A DNA stretch of 64,000 nucleotides, taken from positions 1 to 64,000 of the forward strand of contig NJPS01000037.1 in the NCBI GenBank assembly GCA_002946415.1, in the 5' to 3' direction. Positions 24,861 through 34,720 of the stretch are shown in pieces. A model generated the notes under the pieces. That model worked only from the letters and a program-made list of their open reading frames with translations, searched no databases and had not been told where the DNA came from. Both the position numbers and the translations under genes were made by a program. How positions within the stretch are numbered: position 1 is the stretch's first letter; each line of letters opens with the position of its first letter. The DNA comes from Rutstroemia sp. NJR-2017a BVV2 (taxonomy: Eukaryota > Ascomycota > Leotiomycetes > Helotiales > Rutstroemiaceae).

Positions 24861-26960
24861 ACCCCTATTAGATATTTCTTACTTTTGCTTCAATATTAAT
24901 TAAAAATCGAACTTATAAGATATTACGATAAAAATTGAAGATTTATATAGAGATAGAATAGAGTAAAAGATTTATATACTTAGAACTCCTATTACTTGAA
25001 GCGGGATAGAAGAATAATCTTATAGTCCCGAATTGATTATATTATATTACTCTCTCTTTCTTTTTCGATTATAACCTCCTTTGAGTCTATAGAAACTTTA
25101 AGAACTACTTTAGATTGTATATTAGATTTTTTAGTTTCTATAATAGTCTTTTGAGCTAATTTAATTAAAGCTTTCTTAATCTTAGGAACTCTCTTTTAAA
25201 TGTTTTTAATCTCTTTTATAATTTGTCGGTTTATCTTCTTCTATATAGTCTTTATTATAGTTTCTAGTTTCTTTCTTTTTTTCTCTTCTTATTTCTTAAC
25301 TTTCTCTATAGTTTTGATCTGCTTCTTAACTTCAATTGAAACTAGTTTCTACTATTAGAAGTTTCTTGTATATATAATTTGGGAAAGAGAGAACAACTAA
25401 ATACTATTATCTGATTTATCTATAAAGTTTAATTACTTTCTATAACTTCTCTTCTTCTTTTCTAATTTTAATATTTCTTCTAAGCCTCTAGCTCGGTAAT
25501 TAGAAATCGAATAATAGATAGTAAAAGTTAAATTAGTTTTGAAGAACTTTTCAAAAAAGATCTCTTTTAGATAATAATAAATCTCTTTTTTGAACTAATA
25601 TAGTACTTTTACTGAATATAGAGTTTTTAAAAATAAAGAATCTAATAACGGAAATAAAGTAGAATATAAAAGAACAATTTATAGAATAGTTTTAACTGAA
25701 TTCTGAAGATATATATCAGTTTTTTCGAATATAGAAAGAATATTCTTCTTATTAAAGATATCTTAGAATATATATTTAAAGATCCTATAAAATATACTTT
25801 TCGTTATACTAATATATCTATTATTTACTAAGATTATATTATTGAGATAGATACTATATCGAGTAAAAAGAAACAAAAAACAGTCTATATCGAGAGATTA
25901 TAATTGATAAATTGAATAAAGTAGGAAAATCAGAAAGATAATTTTAAGAATATTATATTTATTAATAAACTTTATATTAATATAGCTAGAATAACTATTA
26001 ATAATAAGAAGATATCTTAATCTTTTTGCTTTAAATCGAGAATATCGATCGAAAATATTTATTAACTAGATTAAACCGAAATTATTATTTAATTATTTAT
26101 TTACTGAAACTCCGAAGTGATATATAAAGTCTATTTCGATATCTTTTATCTAGGAATCTTATAGATCTCTAGAAGTATCTTGATAAATCAATATAGGAGA
26201 TAATATAGTTCTATCTATATAAATACTAGTTAATAAACTTATAAATTCTCTAGATCTATTCTATAGTACTTTGGTAGCTTTTCCTTGATTATAAGAACTA
26301 TATATTATAATCCTTTTTATCGATCTTCTAATTCTAATTAAGAAGCCTTTCTTATTCTAATTATATATATTCTAAGGCTTTATATTATATTTTTCGATAG
26401 TAACAATAAGCTAAGTAGAAAAGGAGAAATTAGCCAAAATAATTAATAATTATTTAAAAGATAATAATAATACGAAATAGCTCGAACCAGATTATAAAAA
26501 TATTAGAAGTATTAAATAGAATCAGCTTTAATATACAGATTATCGATATTGCGAAGATACCGACTTTGAAGGATATCTTTGTAGTACTTCACAAAATCGG
26601 TTATCCAGTTCTTATCTATAATACTATTTATAATCTCTTCTACAAGGTTTCTGATAATACAACTTGTAGAAGCTATAGAGCAGGCTAAAAGCTTGTTAAT
26701 CTAAGAGATTAGAGCCTACTTCTGCTCTAGAGTTAGTTGTTGATAGTATATAGAGGTGGCTTCCTTTCTCGAAGCAGTCAAGCTTCTGTATCGACGAGAG
26801 ACAGTGCTGTAGGATAATCCATAGTCTCTAGTAGCTTTATTGTAATTCGGAGGGTCTTATTTATCCAAAATAGCAAGTACTGACTGCATATAGGCTTCGT
26901 AGCTGATTCTATCTATAGTTGAAGGTTGTAGTTGTGGTAAAAAATATGATTTTTGGAGGT

Positions 26961-27000
26961 GTGCTTTAAGGTGGGGCGTGCTCTGAGCCGGGATATAGTT
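26961..27000 (-). repeat. Right terminal inverted repeat of the Fot1/pogo-like element
   Basis: Reverse complement of the left TIR, followed by TA at 27,001. This end keeps normal G+C content, unlike the element's interior. Confidence 0.88.
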
Positions 27001-27242
27001 TAAGGCCGCTGCTTTTTGGTGAAAGTGGTTGTATTCCACCCACACGCTTTTACAATTGAATATGGAGTTCTAGAATCGAGTTAGAAATATAGCAAGAGAA
27101 TTGATTAACACAACCTTGAATTTGACAATGGAGGGAGTGGTGGGGCTTGGCTTGATGCCTTATGTTTCCTTTTGTGCGTTACATTGAGAGCTTACACTAT
27201 CAAGGGGTGGATAGGGTAAACGACGTCCTTCGGTCAACTCGG

Positions 27243-27306
27243 CTTATGACAAGATAGGAAGTTACCGATAATTTCTTATGACAAGATAGGAAGTTACCGA
27301 TAATTT
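27243..27306. repeat. Perfect 32-bp tandem duplication with GATA cores upstream of SDR-1
   Basis: Two identical 32-bp units, 27,243-27,274 and 27,275-27,306, head to tail. Each contains aGATAG and cGATAA, both fitting the HGATAR consensus of fungal GATA factors (AreA, WC-1, SreA types), so four sites lie within 64 bp. The array ends 93 bp before the SDR-1 start codon, a position suited to an upstream activating region. The regulatory role is inference. Confidence 0.75.
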
Positions 27307-27399
27307 AAAAAAAGAAATGGCGTACTGGGTTGAAATATAAGATAGCCTTCCATGAACCGAAAACAATTCTACCGCCTTTCCCGCCCGATTTTTTGAATC

Positions 27400-28455
27400 A
27401 TGACATCACTTACTCTCAATGAAAATGATATTCCGAGCTTGGTAGGAAAAGTAGCTATTATTACCGGTAGGGATGACGGATCCATTTCAATCTAATGAAC
27501 CGGACTAACAGCATTGCTTTTAACAGGAGGATCTTCAGGGATTGGACTTGCGACAGCACAAATTTTAGCCTCTCGTGGTGCAAAGGTTGTGATACTTGAC
27601 CTCAATCCGCCATCAGAAAAGATTGATTCGGAACGCATTGAATACAAAAAATGCGACGTTACGGACTGGAACAGCTTGAGGACCGTATTTGCAGCAGTGG
27701 GGCATATTGACATCGTTGTTGCAAATGCTGGCGTATCTGAGGAATGTGATTACTTTGAGGACACTTACGACAGTGATGGAAATCTGCAGGAGCCTCGTTA
27801 CAATGTTGTCGAGGTTAATTATCGGGCTGTTTTGAATTTTGTTAAGTTGAGCCTTAGTACCTTTCGCAAACAAGCTCCGGGTAGCAGTCTCGTTATCACG
27901 AGCAGCGCAACCGCCTACTCGCCTGAACAAAGCTTGCCAGTTTATAGTGCAACGAAGACAGCTGTGAGTTTCAAGCCAATGATCCCGAGTTCCATTGCTC
28001 ATCGACAATTCTCCCTTTAGCTTATTGGTCTAGTGCGTGCACTTCGCGCAACGATTCATCTATATGGTGCGACTATTAACGCCGTTGCTCCAGCCGCAAC
28101 AATAACGAAGCTTCTTCCTGCTGATCTTGCAGCACCTATCATAAGCGCTGGGGCTCCAGTTAGCACAGCACACCATGTTGGGTTAGCAGTGGTATACTCT
28201 GCTACTGCATCTCAGTCCCGCCAAGTTGAAAGCTATGGTTGCGATACGTTTGATGAAGTGAATAGACCAGGTCGGTGGAACGGGAGAGTTATCCTGACTC
28301 TAGGAGACAAATGGACGGAGCTTGAAGAGCCCATTGCAAGTTTGAGAGAGTCCTGGTTTGGTGCTGAGAATTCCAGGTTGACTGTATTCCAACAGATTCT
28401 TACAGATACTCGCGGGGGGCGTGCAAATCAAGATCCGAAGAAATTGGAGCAGTGA
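27400..28455 (+). CDS. Short-chain dehydrogenase/reductase (SDR-1), classical type
   Basis: Exons 27400-27466, 27527-27963, 28021-28455; introns 60 and 57 bp; 312 residues. It has a Rossmann fold with nucleotide motif TGGSSGIG (22-29, split by intron 1), NAG (from Asn89), catalytic Ser149 and YSATK (Tyr162, Lys166). An Asp at the end of beta-2 (VILDL) suggests NAD rather than NADP. The general plan fits 15-hydroxyprostaglandin-dehydrogenase-like fungal SDRs. It probably interconverts a secondary alcohol and a ketone on the eremophilane; PR-toxin synthesis uses two SDRs for late alcohol oxidations. It has its own promoter of about 400 bp squeezed between the Fot1 element and the start codon. 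Confidence 0.87.
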
Positions 28456-28588
28456 AGTTACATGTACAAGTCTACCCTTTCGCTATGTACTCATGATTTC
28501 GATCGGAGCCGTGAGAAATATAAAGAGATAGATCTTCCATAGATTAATACCCTTCTTCGTCACGCATCTACATATATATGAAGGTTTT

Positions 28589-28802
28589 CGTGAGATTTTG
28601 AGCTGAGGAATGTATTTGTTGATCTATCTGAAGAACTAATTACAGAGAAAACAGAGGGTTTATATCCTCAAGAAGTGGCAATAATGAGAAAGTAAGAAAA
28701 GGTCTAGAATCCCAGAACTGACTCGTAGCCATCCATCGGAGCCTCTGACGAATGCATCAGATCGATCGGATTCGGAGCACCTCCGAATGCCTTCATTTCA
28801 CA
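28589..28802 (-). mobile_element. Solo LTR, 214 bp, inverted copy of 18,065-18,278
   Basis: Reverse complement of the left copy with about seven differences (about 97% identity). It is flanked by a perfect 5-bp target duplication GTTTT (28,584-28,588 and 28,803-28,807). Its terminal dinucleotide is CA at one end and CG in place of CA at the other, a single substitution. It lies in the 3'-3' gap between SDR-1 and SDR-2, is not RIP-mutated, and no internal retrotransposon sequence is attached. Confidence 0.85.
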
Positions 28803-28884
28803 GTTTTCGTGGGCCGCAATCTCAAAGCTCAAGGTAATTATTGAACACTAGTCCCACTTAACATAGCCTTATCCTAAACGACTG

Positions 28885-29870
28885 TCAGCCTGATTTATGT
28901 TGAAGATGTTCCGATGAACTTACCATTAAATAAGTTGGCAATAGTGTCATCAGCCATACAACAGAAGCAATAGAACCTCTCCAGGTACGTCCGCTAGCCC
29001 CACTTAGAACATCTGTAACGACTTTGTTCGCAAATTTTTTTGGATCCACTATATATATTTGTATCAGCGATAACCAAGCTAATATTTTAGTAAGGATGGT
29101 TTCCTGAACCAATACGTACTCTTCTGAGATGCTTTCACATCTGCGCCCGTCGCACGAGCCTCTATAGCCTTGGACACCTTGCTATATAATGATTGAGGAG
29201 GAAGCTTCCAATCGTTACCGTGAGACATGATATTTGTAGCAACTACCCCGCTGACGACTGCTAGGACCTTGACCTGGAACGGAGCCAATTCCAAACGCAT
29301 CGTCTCTGACTGTAACATTAGAGCAGCTTTAGAGGCACCGTAAATACCTAGCATCAATGAACGGTATTAGAAAATTCCATAATAAGCTATAAGATATAGG
29401 AAGGGGTTTGAGTTCAACTTACTCATCCAAGGGGCATTTACATAACCTGAAATAGAGCAAATATTCACAATTGTTCCTTTCGCGGCTATAATATACGGTG
29501 CAAAAGCCTGTATAGTAGCAATAGTACCCCAATAATTAACATCGAAGATCTTCTTCGCTTCTTCGATATCTGTATCCAAGGCAGGCATAACCATTGATTG
29601 ACCTGCATTATTCACCAGATAATCCAGTTTTCCATTCGTCTGAGCCTTGACAATATCGAGAGCAGTAGTGATGCTCTGCGAGCTAGTAATATCTAGTTCC
29701 AATAATGTGATATTGGGAAGATCTTTGAGATGCGACATCTTAGAGAGTGTACGAGCTGTAGCAAAAACATGTAAACCACGTTTTTCGAATACCTCAGCAA
29801 GGGCTGATCCGCTGCCTCCAGCACTACAGCCGGTAATTAGCACCGTTTTTGCTGTTTCGATTTTCGACAT
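28885..29870 (-). CDS. Short-chain dehydrogenase/reductase (SDR-2), AYR1-like
   Basis: Minus-strand exons 29870-29423, 29347-29120, 29048-28885; introns 75 and 71 bp; 279 residues. The nucleotide motif is TGCSAGGSGSA (13-23), where the usual AYR1-like form has Ile at the Ser20 position; NNAG at 87-90; YGASK with Tyr152 and Lys156, completed across intron 1. The C-terminus has a hydrophobic stretch (about 255-272) like the membrane-associated tail of 1-acyl-dihydroxyacetone-phosphate reductases. A GT at the last ATG could instead start a third intron and replace the final 12 residues with two; the read-through version is given. It probably acts as an NADPH-linked carbonyl reductase or alcohol dehydrogenase of the pathway. 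It is divergent from the regulator gene. Confidence 0.83.
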
Positions 29871-30531
29871 AATTGCAGGAGCCAGTTCGAGAGGGATATT
29901 AAGAGTGTGGGCTCAGAGCAGTAGATGAATCTAATCTAAGGAGCTCGTACTCAGTTATGAAGGTGCAGTGCCTCATATTGACTGCGATTAGATAATGATG
30001 GAACGATCCCTACTGGCTATAATTTTTATGCATCGAAATACAGATACGGAAGCGGCCCTTCCAGAAGAGAATCGTCCGGGTGGTAATGTTCCGCTTTAAG
30101 TAAGCCGAGGTATCCAGGCTCCCACTTATTATGGGGACTGGAGCGATAATATTATTATTATTACTACTTAGTTTCAAGGATAACTGCTGGTACGCCGTAG
30201 CTTCTATGGTTTAGCCAATCGAATGAATTATTAGATCCGCTGCTATTATTTTCCTAGGTATGTAGAAAGATAAGAGTTGGAATGTTGGTTTCTTATGTAC
30301 TTCGTACAACAGGACCATACGTTGTTACCCTTCGTCTTACTCGTCTTTACTTACTTATTACCGATACAATGCCCTGTGCAATGAAGTAAGAGCCTGTGAG
30401 AACCAACTGTTGGAGAGCTCAGTTGTAGAAAAATCATATAATGTCTTCGGAGAAGTACTCATGGCAGCCTCACGACTGCTCCTCCTACTTGGCTAGATGC
30501 TCGTTACTTGCAAAATAATTAATCAAATGCA
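29871..30531. promoter_or_regulatory. Divergent promoter, SDR-2 / Zn2Cys6 regulator
   Basis: 661 bp between the start codons of SDR-2 (-) and the pathway regulator (+). It contains an ATT/ACT trinucleotide run near 30,150-30,168 and scattered CGG half-sites. No coding frame is recognised. Confidence 0.55.
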
Positions 30532-32094
30532 ATGTTTGGAACGTTGAGACACGATGTACGGAACAACGGTATTGAATTTGTGGAAAGGGAAAATGGTTAC
30601 GCTAGAAACAGTGGTCAGACGTTGTCGAAATGGCCACATCATTCAGCGTGTGACAAGTGTAGAGCTAAGAAGGTAATTCTTCTGTTCTACTGCATATCCC
30701 TTGCAGAATCTCCTTATCATACTTGTTGCAGTCATGACTAAAATAATTACAGATTCGGTGCACAGGTCAGGCGTTGGGTTGTACTCGATGCAAGACTTTA
30801 TCCATACCCTGCGTCTATTCTAGTCCACGAAAAGGGAAAAGGCCGCAACAGATAAAGTCGCCTGTCATACAGATGAGGGAGGCGGACAGAGATACCGTTC
30901 AACCCCAGGCCCAATCAAGAGCGAACTCAAGCCTCGATTCGATGCCTGCTACAGCAGCTAGCCACACCCAAGCTCAAACTACAATGCTCAATCAACAGAC
31001 TATCATACAAAAACCTACGGGAGGAAATGGGCATGCGAGCGAGCCTTCGATTTTTGATAGCTTCTTCAGTCGTCAGTCATCCAAGAATGACACCGAAAGA
31101 AATGGCGATGACTCGGATGCGTCGTGGCTCAACATGACCAGCTTCGAATGGCACCCCGATGAGGACAATACCAATAAGGAGCCAGCAACAAATGGCAGCC
31201 TGTACAACGTCAGTCCAGCTTTAGGAAGCCCTAACAATGACCTAGCATCCGAAAGAGGTCGTAAGTTTCTTCCTTCTGGCTATTTTCATTATTAGTGGAA
31301 TTCACGTAGTCGCTAAAACATTTACAGGTAGTTCTTGTAGCAGAGTCTCTTGTGCCACAGCTTCTCCTAATCTCGAACTAGATACACTTGTTCACTCCTC
31401 ACCCTCATCCAGTTCGCTGGCTGGAGTTTCGCTCTCGGGATTTCGGATAGCCACCCCATCCTCAACCTCAACTTCTTCTCAACTCCACCATATTCCCGGT
31501 TCACAAAAAAAAGCAGAACCAAAAGCAGCAGAGCCTCGAAACGAAAGAGTCTCGCAAACTCCTTGTCGATGTCTCCAGAAAGTCGTGTTTCTGCTAGACG
31601 AGTTAGACACACGTCAATCTTGCCCCGATGGCGGAACTTTCGACACCGCCCTTTTGTCTCACAAAGAGACCTTGGAATTTTGCTACCAAATGGTGCGCTG
31701 TCTACATTGCACCACCCGACCGGAGAACCTAATGATGCTCAGCCTAGTTTCAGAAAAACTAGTCCAACTGTGCGACGAGATAGTAGAAAAATATCTCTTA
31801 CTGACGGATTCGAAAGGCACAGTCGGCAGGACACCGTCAGTTGCCGGATCCTCGAATCCAGACACTTTCGATAGACAAGGCATAAGCTTCGGTAACTACG
31901 AAATCGATGATTACGAATGGGAGGCGATTGTCAAAATTCTGATATCTATGCAGCTAAACGACTTAGAAAGACTCTTGACAAGTGTAATGAAAGTTTCATT
32001 ACTTGCGCAGCGGAAAACTCAAATGTCGAAACTGCTGGCTGCTGACTCGAGAGTGAAGACAATTGCAGGAAAATTGAGAGGGGACCATGGATAG
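30532..32094 (+). CDS. Zn(II)2Cys6 transcription factor, AflR-like
   Basis: Exons 30532-30672, 30753-31260, 31328-32094; introns 80 and 67 bp; 471 residues. The binuclear zinc cluster is Cys40-x2-Cys43-x6-Cys50-x6-Cys57-x2-Cys60-x6-Cys67, with intron 1 inside it between Lys47 and Ile48, a position common in fungal genes of this class. A basic linker (SPRKGKR) follows, then a Ser/Gln-rich middle. The C-terminal region (about 290-450: a CRCLQKVVFLLDELDT block followed by a helical segment) resembles the aflatoxin regulatory domain of AflR. It is expected in the nucleus as the cluster-specific activator. No motif for its target sites is firm in the divergent promoters. The frame is intact. Confidence 0.88.
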
Positions 32095-32617
32095 ATATCA
32101 CGATGTGGTTAGACGTAGAATTAGATTTTCATCAATCCAATACCCTCTCGGTTCTAGGTGGGAACCTACCCATCAATGAAACCGCCAAGGACACATTTTG
32201 ATAATGAACATTTCATAAATTCTGTACAGCCCAGACTCATTGATGCATAAATCGGTGCGGTAAAACTAAGAACCCAAAGGTTGCTGGTACAAAATTTCAT
32301 GTATTCCCTTTTTTTCTAGGCAGCATGATCTTGACAAGCTTATATGTTCCAACACTCTTTGATGTCTAAATCAATAGATTGGTTCGGAAAACCGTATTAC
32401 GGGGCGATATGGTGATTGTTGTCTTACAACTATAGCTATATGCTACAGTACTCAATTTCCGAGTTGGGCTTTCCTTCAGGAAACTGCCTAATCTAGAAAT
32501 TTCCGTTTCGATGATCTTCAAGTGTAGCATCCATAGCAGTGAAGTCATCGAGTACACACATAAACATACCTATCAATCAAAATTCCACCGCTTCACTCTG
32601 AAGTCTACTCTGCCGCA
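32095..32617. promoter_or_regulatory. Intergenic region, regulator 3' end and P450-4 promoter
   Basis: 523 bp between two genes on the plus strand. Nothing coding is seen. It serves as terminator region of the regulator gene and promoter of P450-4. Confidence 0.5.
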
Positions 32618-34720
32618 ATGTCTGACGTTTTTATCCAGAAAACACTGCATCGTTTCACACACAGCTCCGATGTGCTAAGTATCACTCTGCCCAAGAACTT
32701 GCTTATTCTGGTCTTGAGTTTGGTGAGAGCAGTCTTCATCGCTAGATCATGTCTATCAAGCTTACTTTTCATGTGCCTAGACTGTTATTTACTCATTGTC
32801 TCTTGCCGTGTATAATGTCTACTTCCACCCTTTATCTAGCTTTCCGGGGCCATTGCTGGCCCGCTCAACCCTCGTAAGTTCAGATAGCATCTCCTAATGA
32901 TACATATCGAGCTAACACACATCCTCCACAAAAGCTATGGCGAATATTCCATTCCATGCGCGGCCGCTTCCACCGCACAATCGAGCAAAACCACAAAACC
33001 TACGGCACGTACCATACCATACCCCGCTCACCCAACGCACGCTTCTCTGCTGACCATCCTAGGCACCGTCTTCCGGGTCTCGCCCAACGAACTCTCCTTC
33101 TGCTCCACAGCATCCTGGAAAGCGATATACGGGCACCGAGCCGGGCAGCCCGCCCTGATCAAAAGCCCATTTTATGACATGTATGGCGCGAGCTTCAAGT
33201 CCCTGTGCATTGGCAGCGAGCGCAGTCCGGAGAAACATGCGCGCATGAAGAAGTCACTCGCGCCGGCGTTTTCTGCCAAGGCGTTAGCGGAGCAGGAAGA
33301 CATTGTTAGTAGCTGCGTGGACCGGTTCGTGGCGAAGATTGGGGAGTGCAGTAGTAAAGCTGTCGGTCGGGGGTTCAATATGACGAAGTGGTACGAGATG
33401 GTGGCGTTTGATATATTGGGCGAATTAGGTAAGTTTCGCCGATTCGCTTGGTGTATTGAACTTTGTGGCCTAATTGATATGATCGCAGCTTTTGGGGAAT
33501 CGTTCCATTCGATTGAAAACGGCGTGTATCCTGCTCTCCGACATCTTGGGAATGCGCACTAATGTATGAACAGGCAAACCGCACTTTTGGTCTGAACTCG
33601 TGGAAGACCATCTATATTTCATAACTCTTGCCGATAATCTGCGTCATTTTTCCGTCATAGTCTTTCTAGCCAAATGGATGTTTCCGTTTACAGCCTCAGT
33701 GCGCAATAAACATACCGGCTACACCAGAAACAAAGTAGCTCGGTAAGTTTTGCGGTCCGCCATTCCATGCATCTTATACTGCCAAATAGACAACTGACCA
33801 ATTGAAATTTCGATATTAGTCGTCTCGCAAGTCAATCTCCCCGAAAGGACTTCCTAACCAGCATCATCGGCAAAGTCGAAAACGGCGAGATCTCACACGA
33901 AGAACTTACCGCCCATGCATCGACGTTGGTGTAAGTGCCGTCAACCACGAAAACCATGCTTCGATCAGTTGAACTGAGTCATGTCCTAACGTGTGATATA
34001 GCATAGCGGGCGGAGAAACAGTAGCGACGTTCCTCGCGGCCACCACATTTCACCTGCTCAACGAGCCGCAAACATACCTCCGTCTCCGCGACGAGCTGCG
34101 CACGCACTTCTCATCCTATGAAGAAATCACCCACCTTTGCGCACAAAAGCTACCCTACCTACAAGCCGTAATCAGCGAAGGTCTGCGGATCTACCCGCCG
34201 GGCTCGCAGGGCTTTCCCCGTCTTTCTCCCGGTGTCATCGTCGATGATGTCTGGGTCCCAGCTGGCGTAAGCTTAAACCTTGCCCACCTGAATAACGAGT
34301 TGAGCTGATATTTTAATGACTACAGACAGAAATATACACTAGCGCCTGGAGCGTCACACACGACGAGAGAAATTTCCACTCCCCTTTTTCATTCAAGCCA
34401 GAGCGCTGGCTCGATCCGAAGTGTGCTGATGTGAAAGAAGCGAGCCAGCCCTTCTCGCTAGGCACACGAGCATGTCTGGGCCGCAAGTCAGTTATTTCCC
34501 CTTGCTCGTCGAGGGCTTTGTAATATATATGTGTGTGTGCTGACGATCTCCGCCCAGTTTCGCATACATGGAGATGAATCTGATTCTTGCGAAGCTGCTA
34601 TGGAAATATGATTTGCGGCTCATGAACATGGATCTGGATTGGGAGGCCCAGAGCACGCTGCATGTTATGTGGTCGAAGCCAGAATTGTGGATTGATTTTC
34701 GGGAGGCGCGGCAGGGGTAG
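32618..34720 (+). CDS. Cytochrome P450 monooxygenase (P450-4), paralog of P450-3
   Basis: Ten exons: 32618-32722, 32781-32873, 32935-33004, 33063-33428, 33489-33521, 33574-33742, 33820-33930, 34002-34266, 34326-34486, 34558-34720; 511 residues. It has an N-terminal anchor and FPGP hinge, FRVSPNELSF, I-helix IAGGET (317-322), EGLR (Glu375-Arg378) and a haem loop with Cys454 (FSLGTRACLG). Exon lengths 93, 70, 33, 161 and 163 are identical to P450-3 and all phases agree. Introns 3 and 5 need GC donors (gcacgt, gcgtgt) to keep the frame; the matching introns of P450-3 have GT donors. If GC donors are not used, the product would be truncated. Exons 4 and 8 are clearly G+C richer than in P450-3. 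It marks the right edge of the island. Confidence 0.84.

Larger units (their letters stand above)
24821..27000 (-). mobile_element. Fot1/pogo-like (Tc1-mariner superfamily) DNA transposon, RIP-degraded
   Basis: A 2,180-bp element with about 40-bp terminal inverted repeats (24,821-24,860 and 26,961-27,000, about four mismatches; outer sequence aactatatcccggctca). It is flanked by TA on both sides (24,819-24,820 and 27,001-27,002), the target duplication of this superfamily. The minus strand from about 27,045 down to 26,500 reads the N-terminal DNA-binding part of a pogo/Fot1 transposase: 'GLSYSTVSRRYRSL' helix-turn-helix text, then 'SRYLRNIDNLYIKADS', with several stops. From about 26,500 down to 24,860 the catalytic region is saturated with A/T and unreadable. 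It is dead as an autonomous element. It lies between P450-3 and the promoter of SDR-1. Confidence 0.88.

Noticed and set aside
11361..34720. Trichothecene or botrydial cluster
   Set aside because: The acyltransferase and two P450s resemble enzymes of those pathways, but the cyclase has the DDLLE motif and C-terminal blocks of aristolochene synthase rather than trichodiene or presilphiperfolanol synthase.
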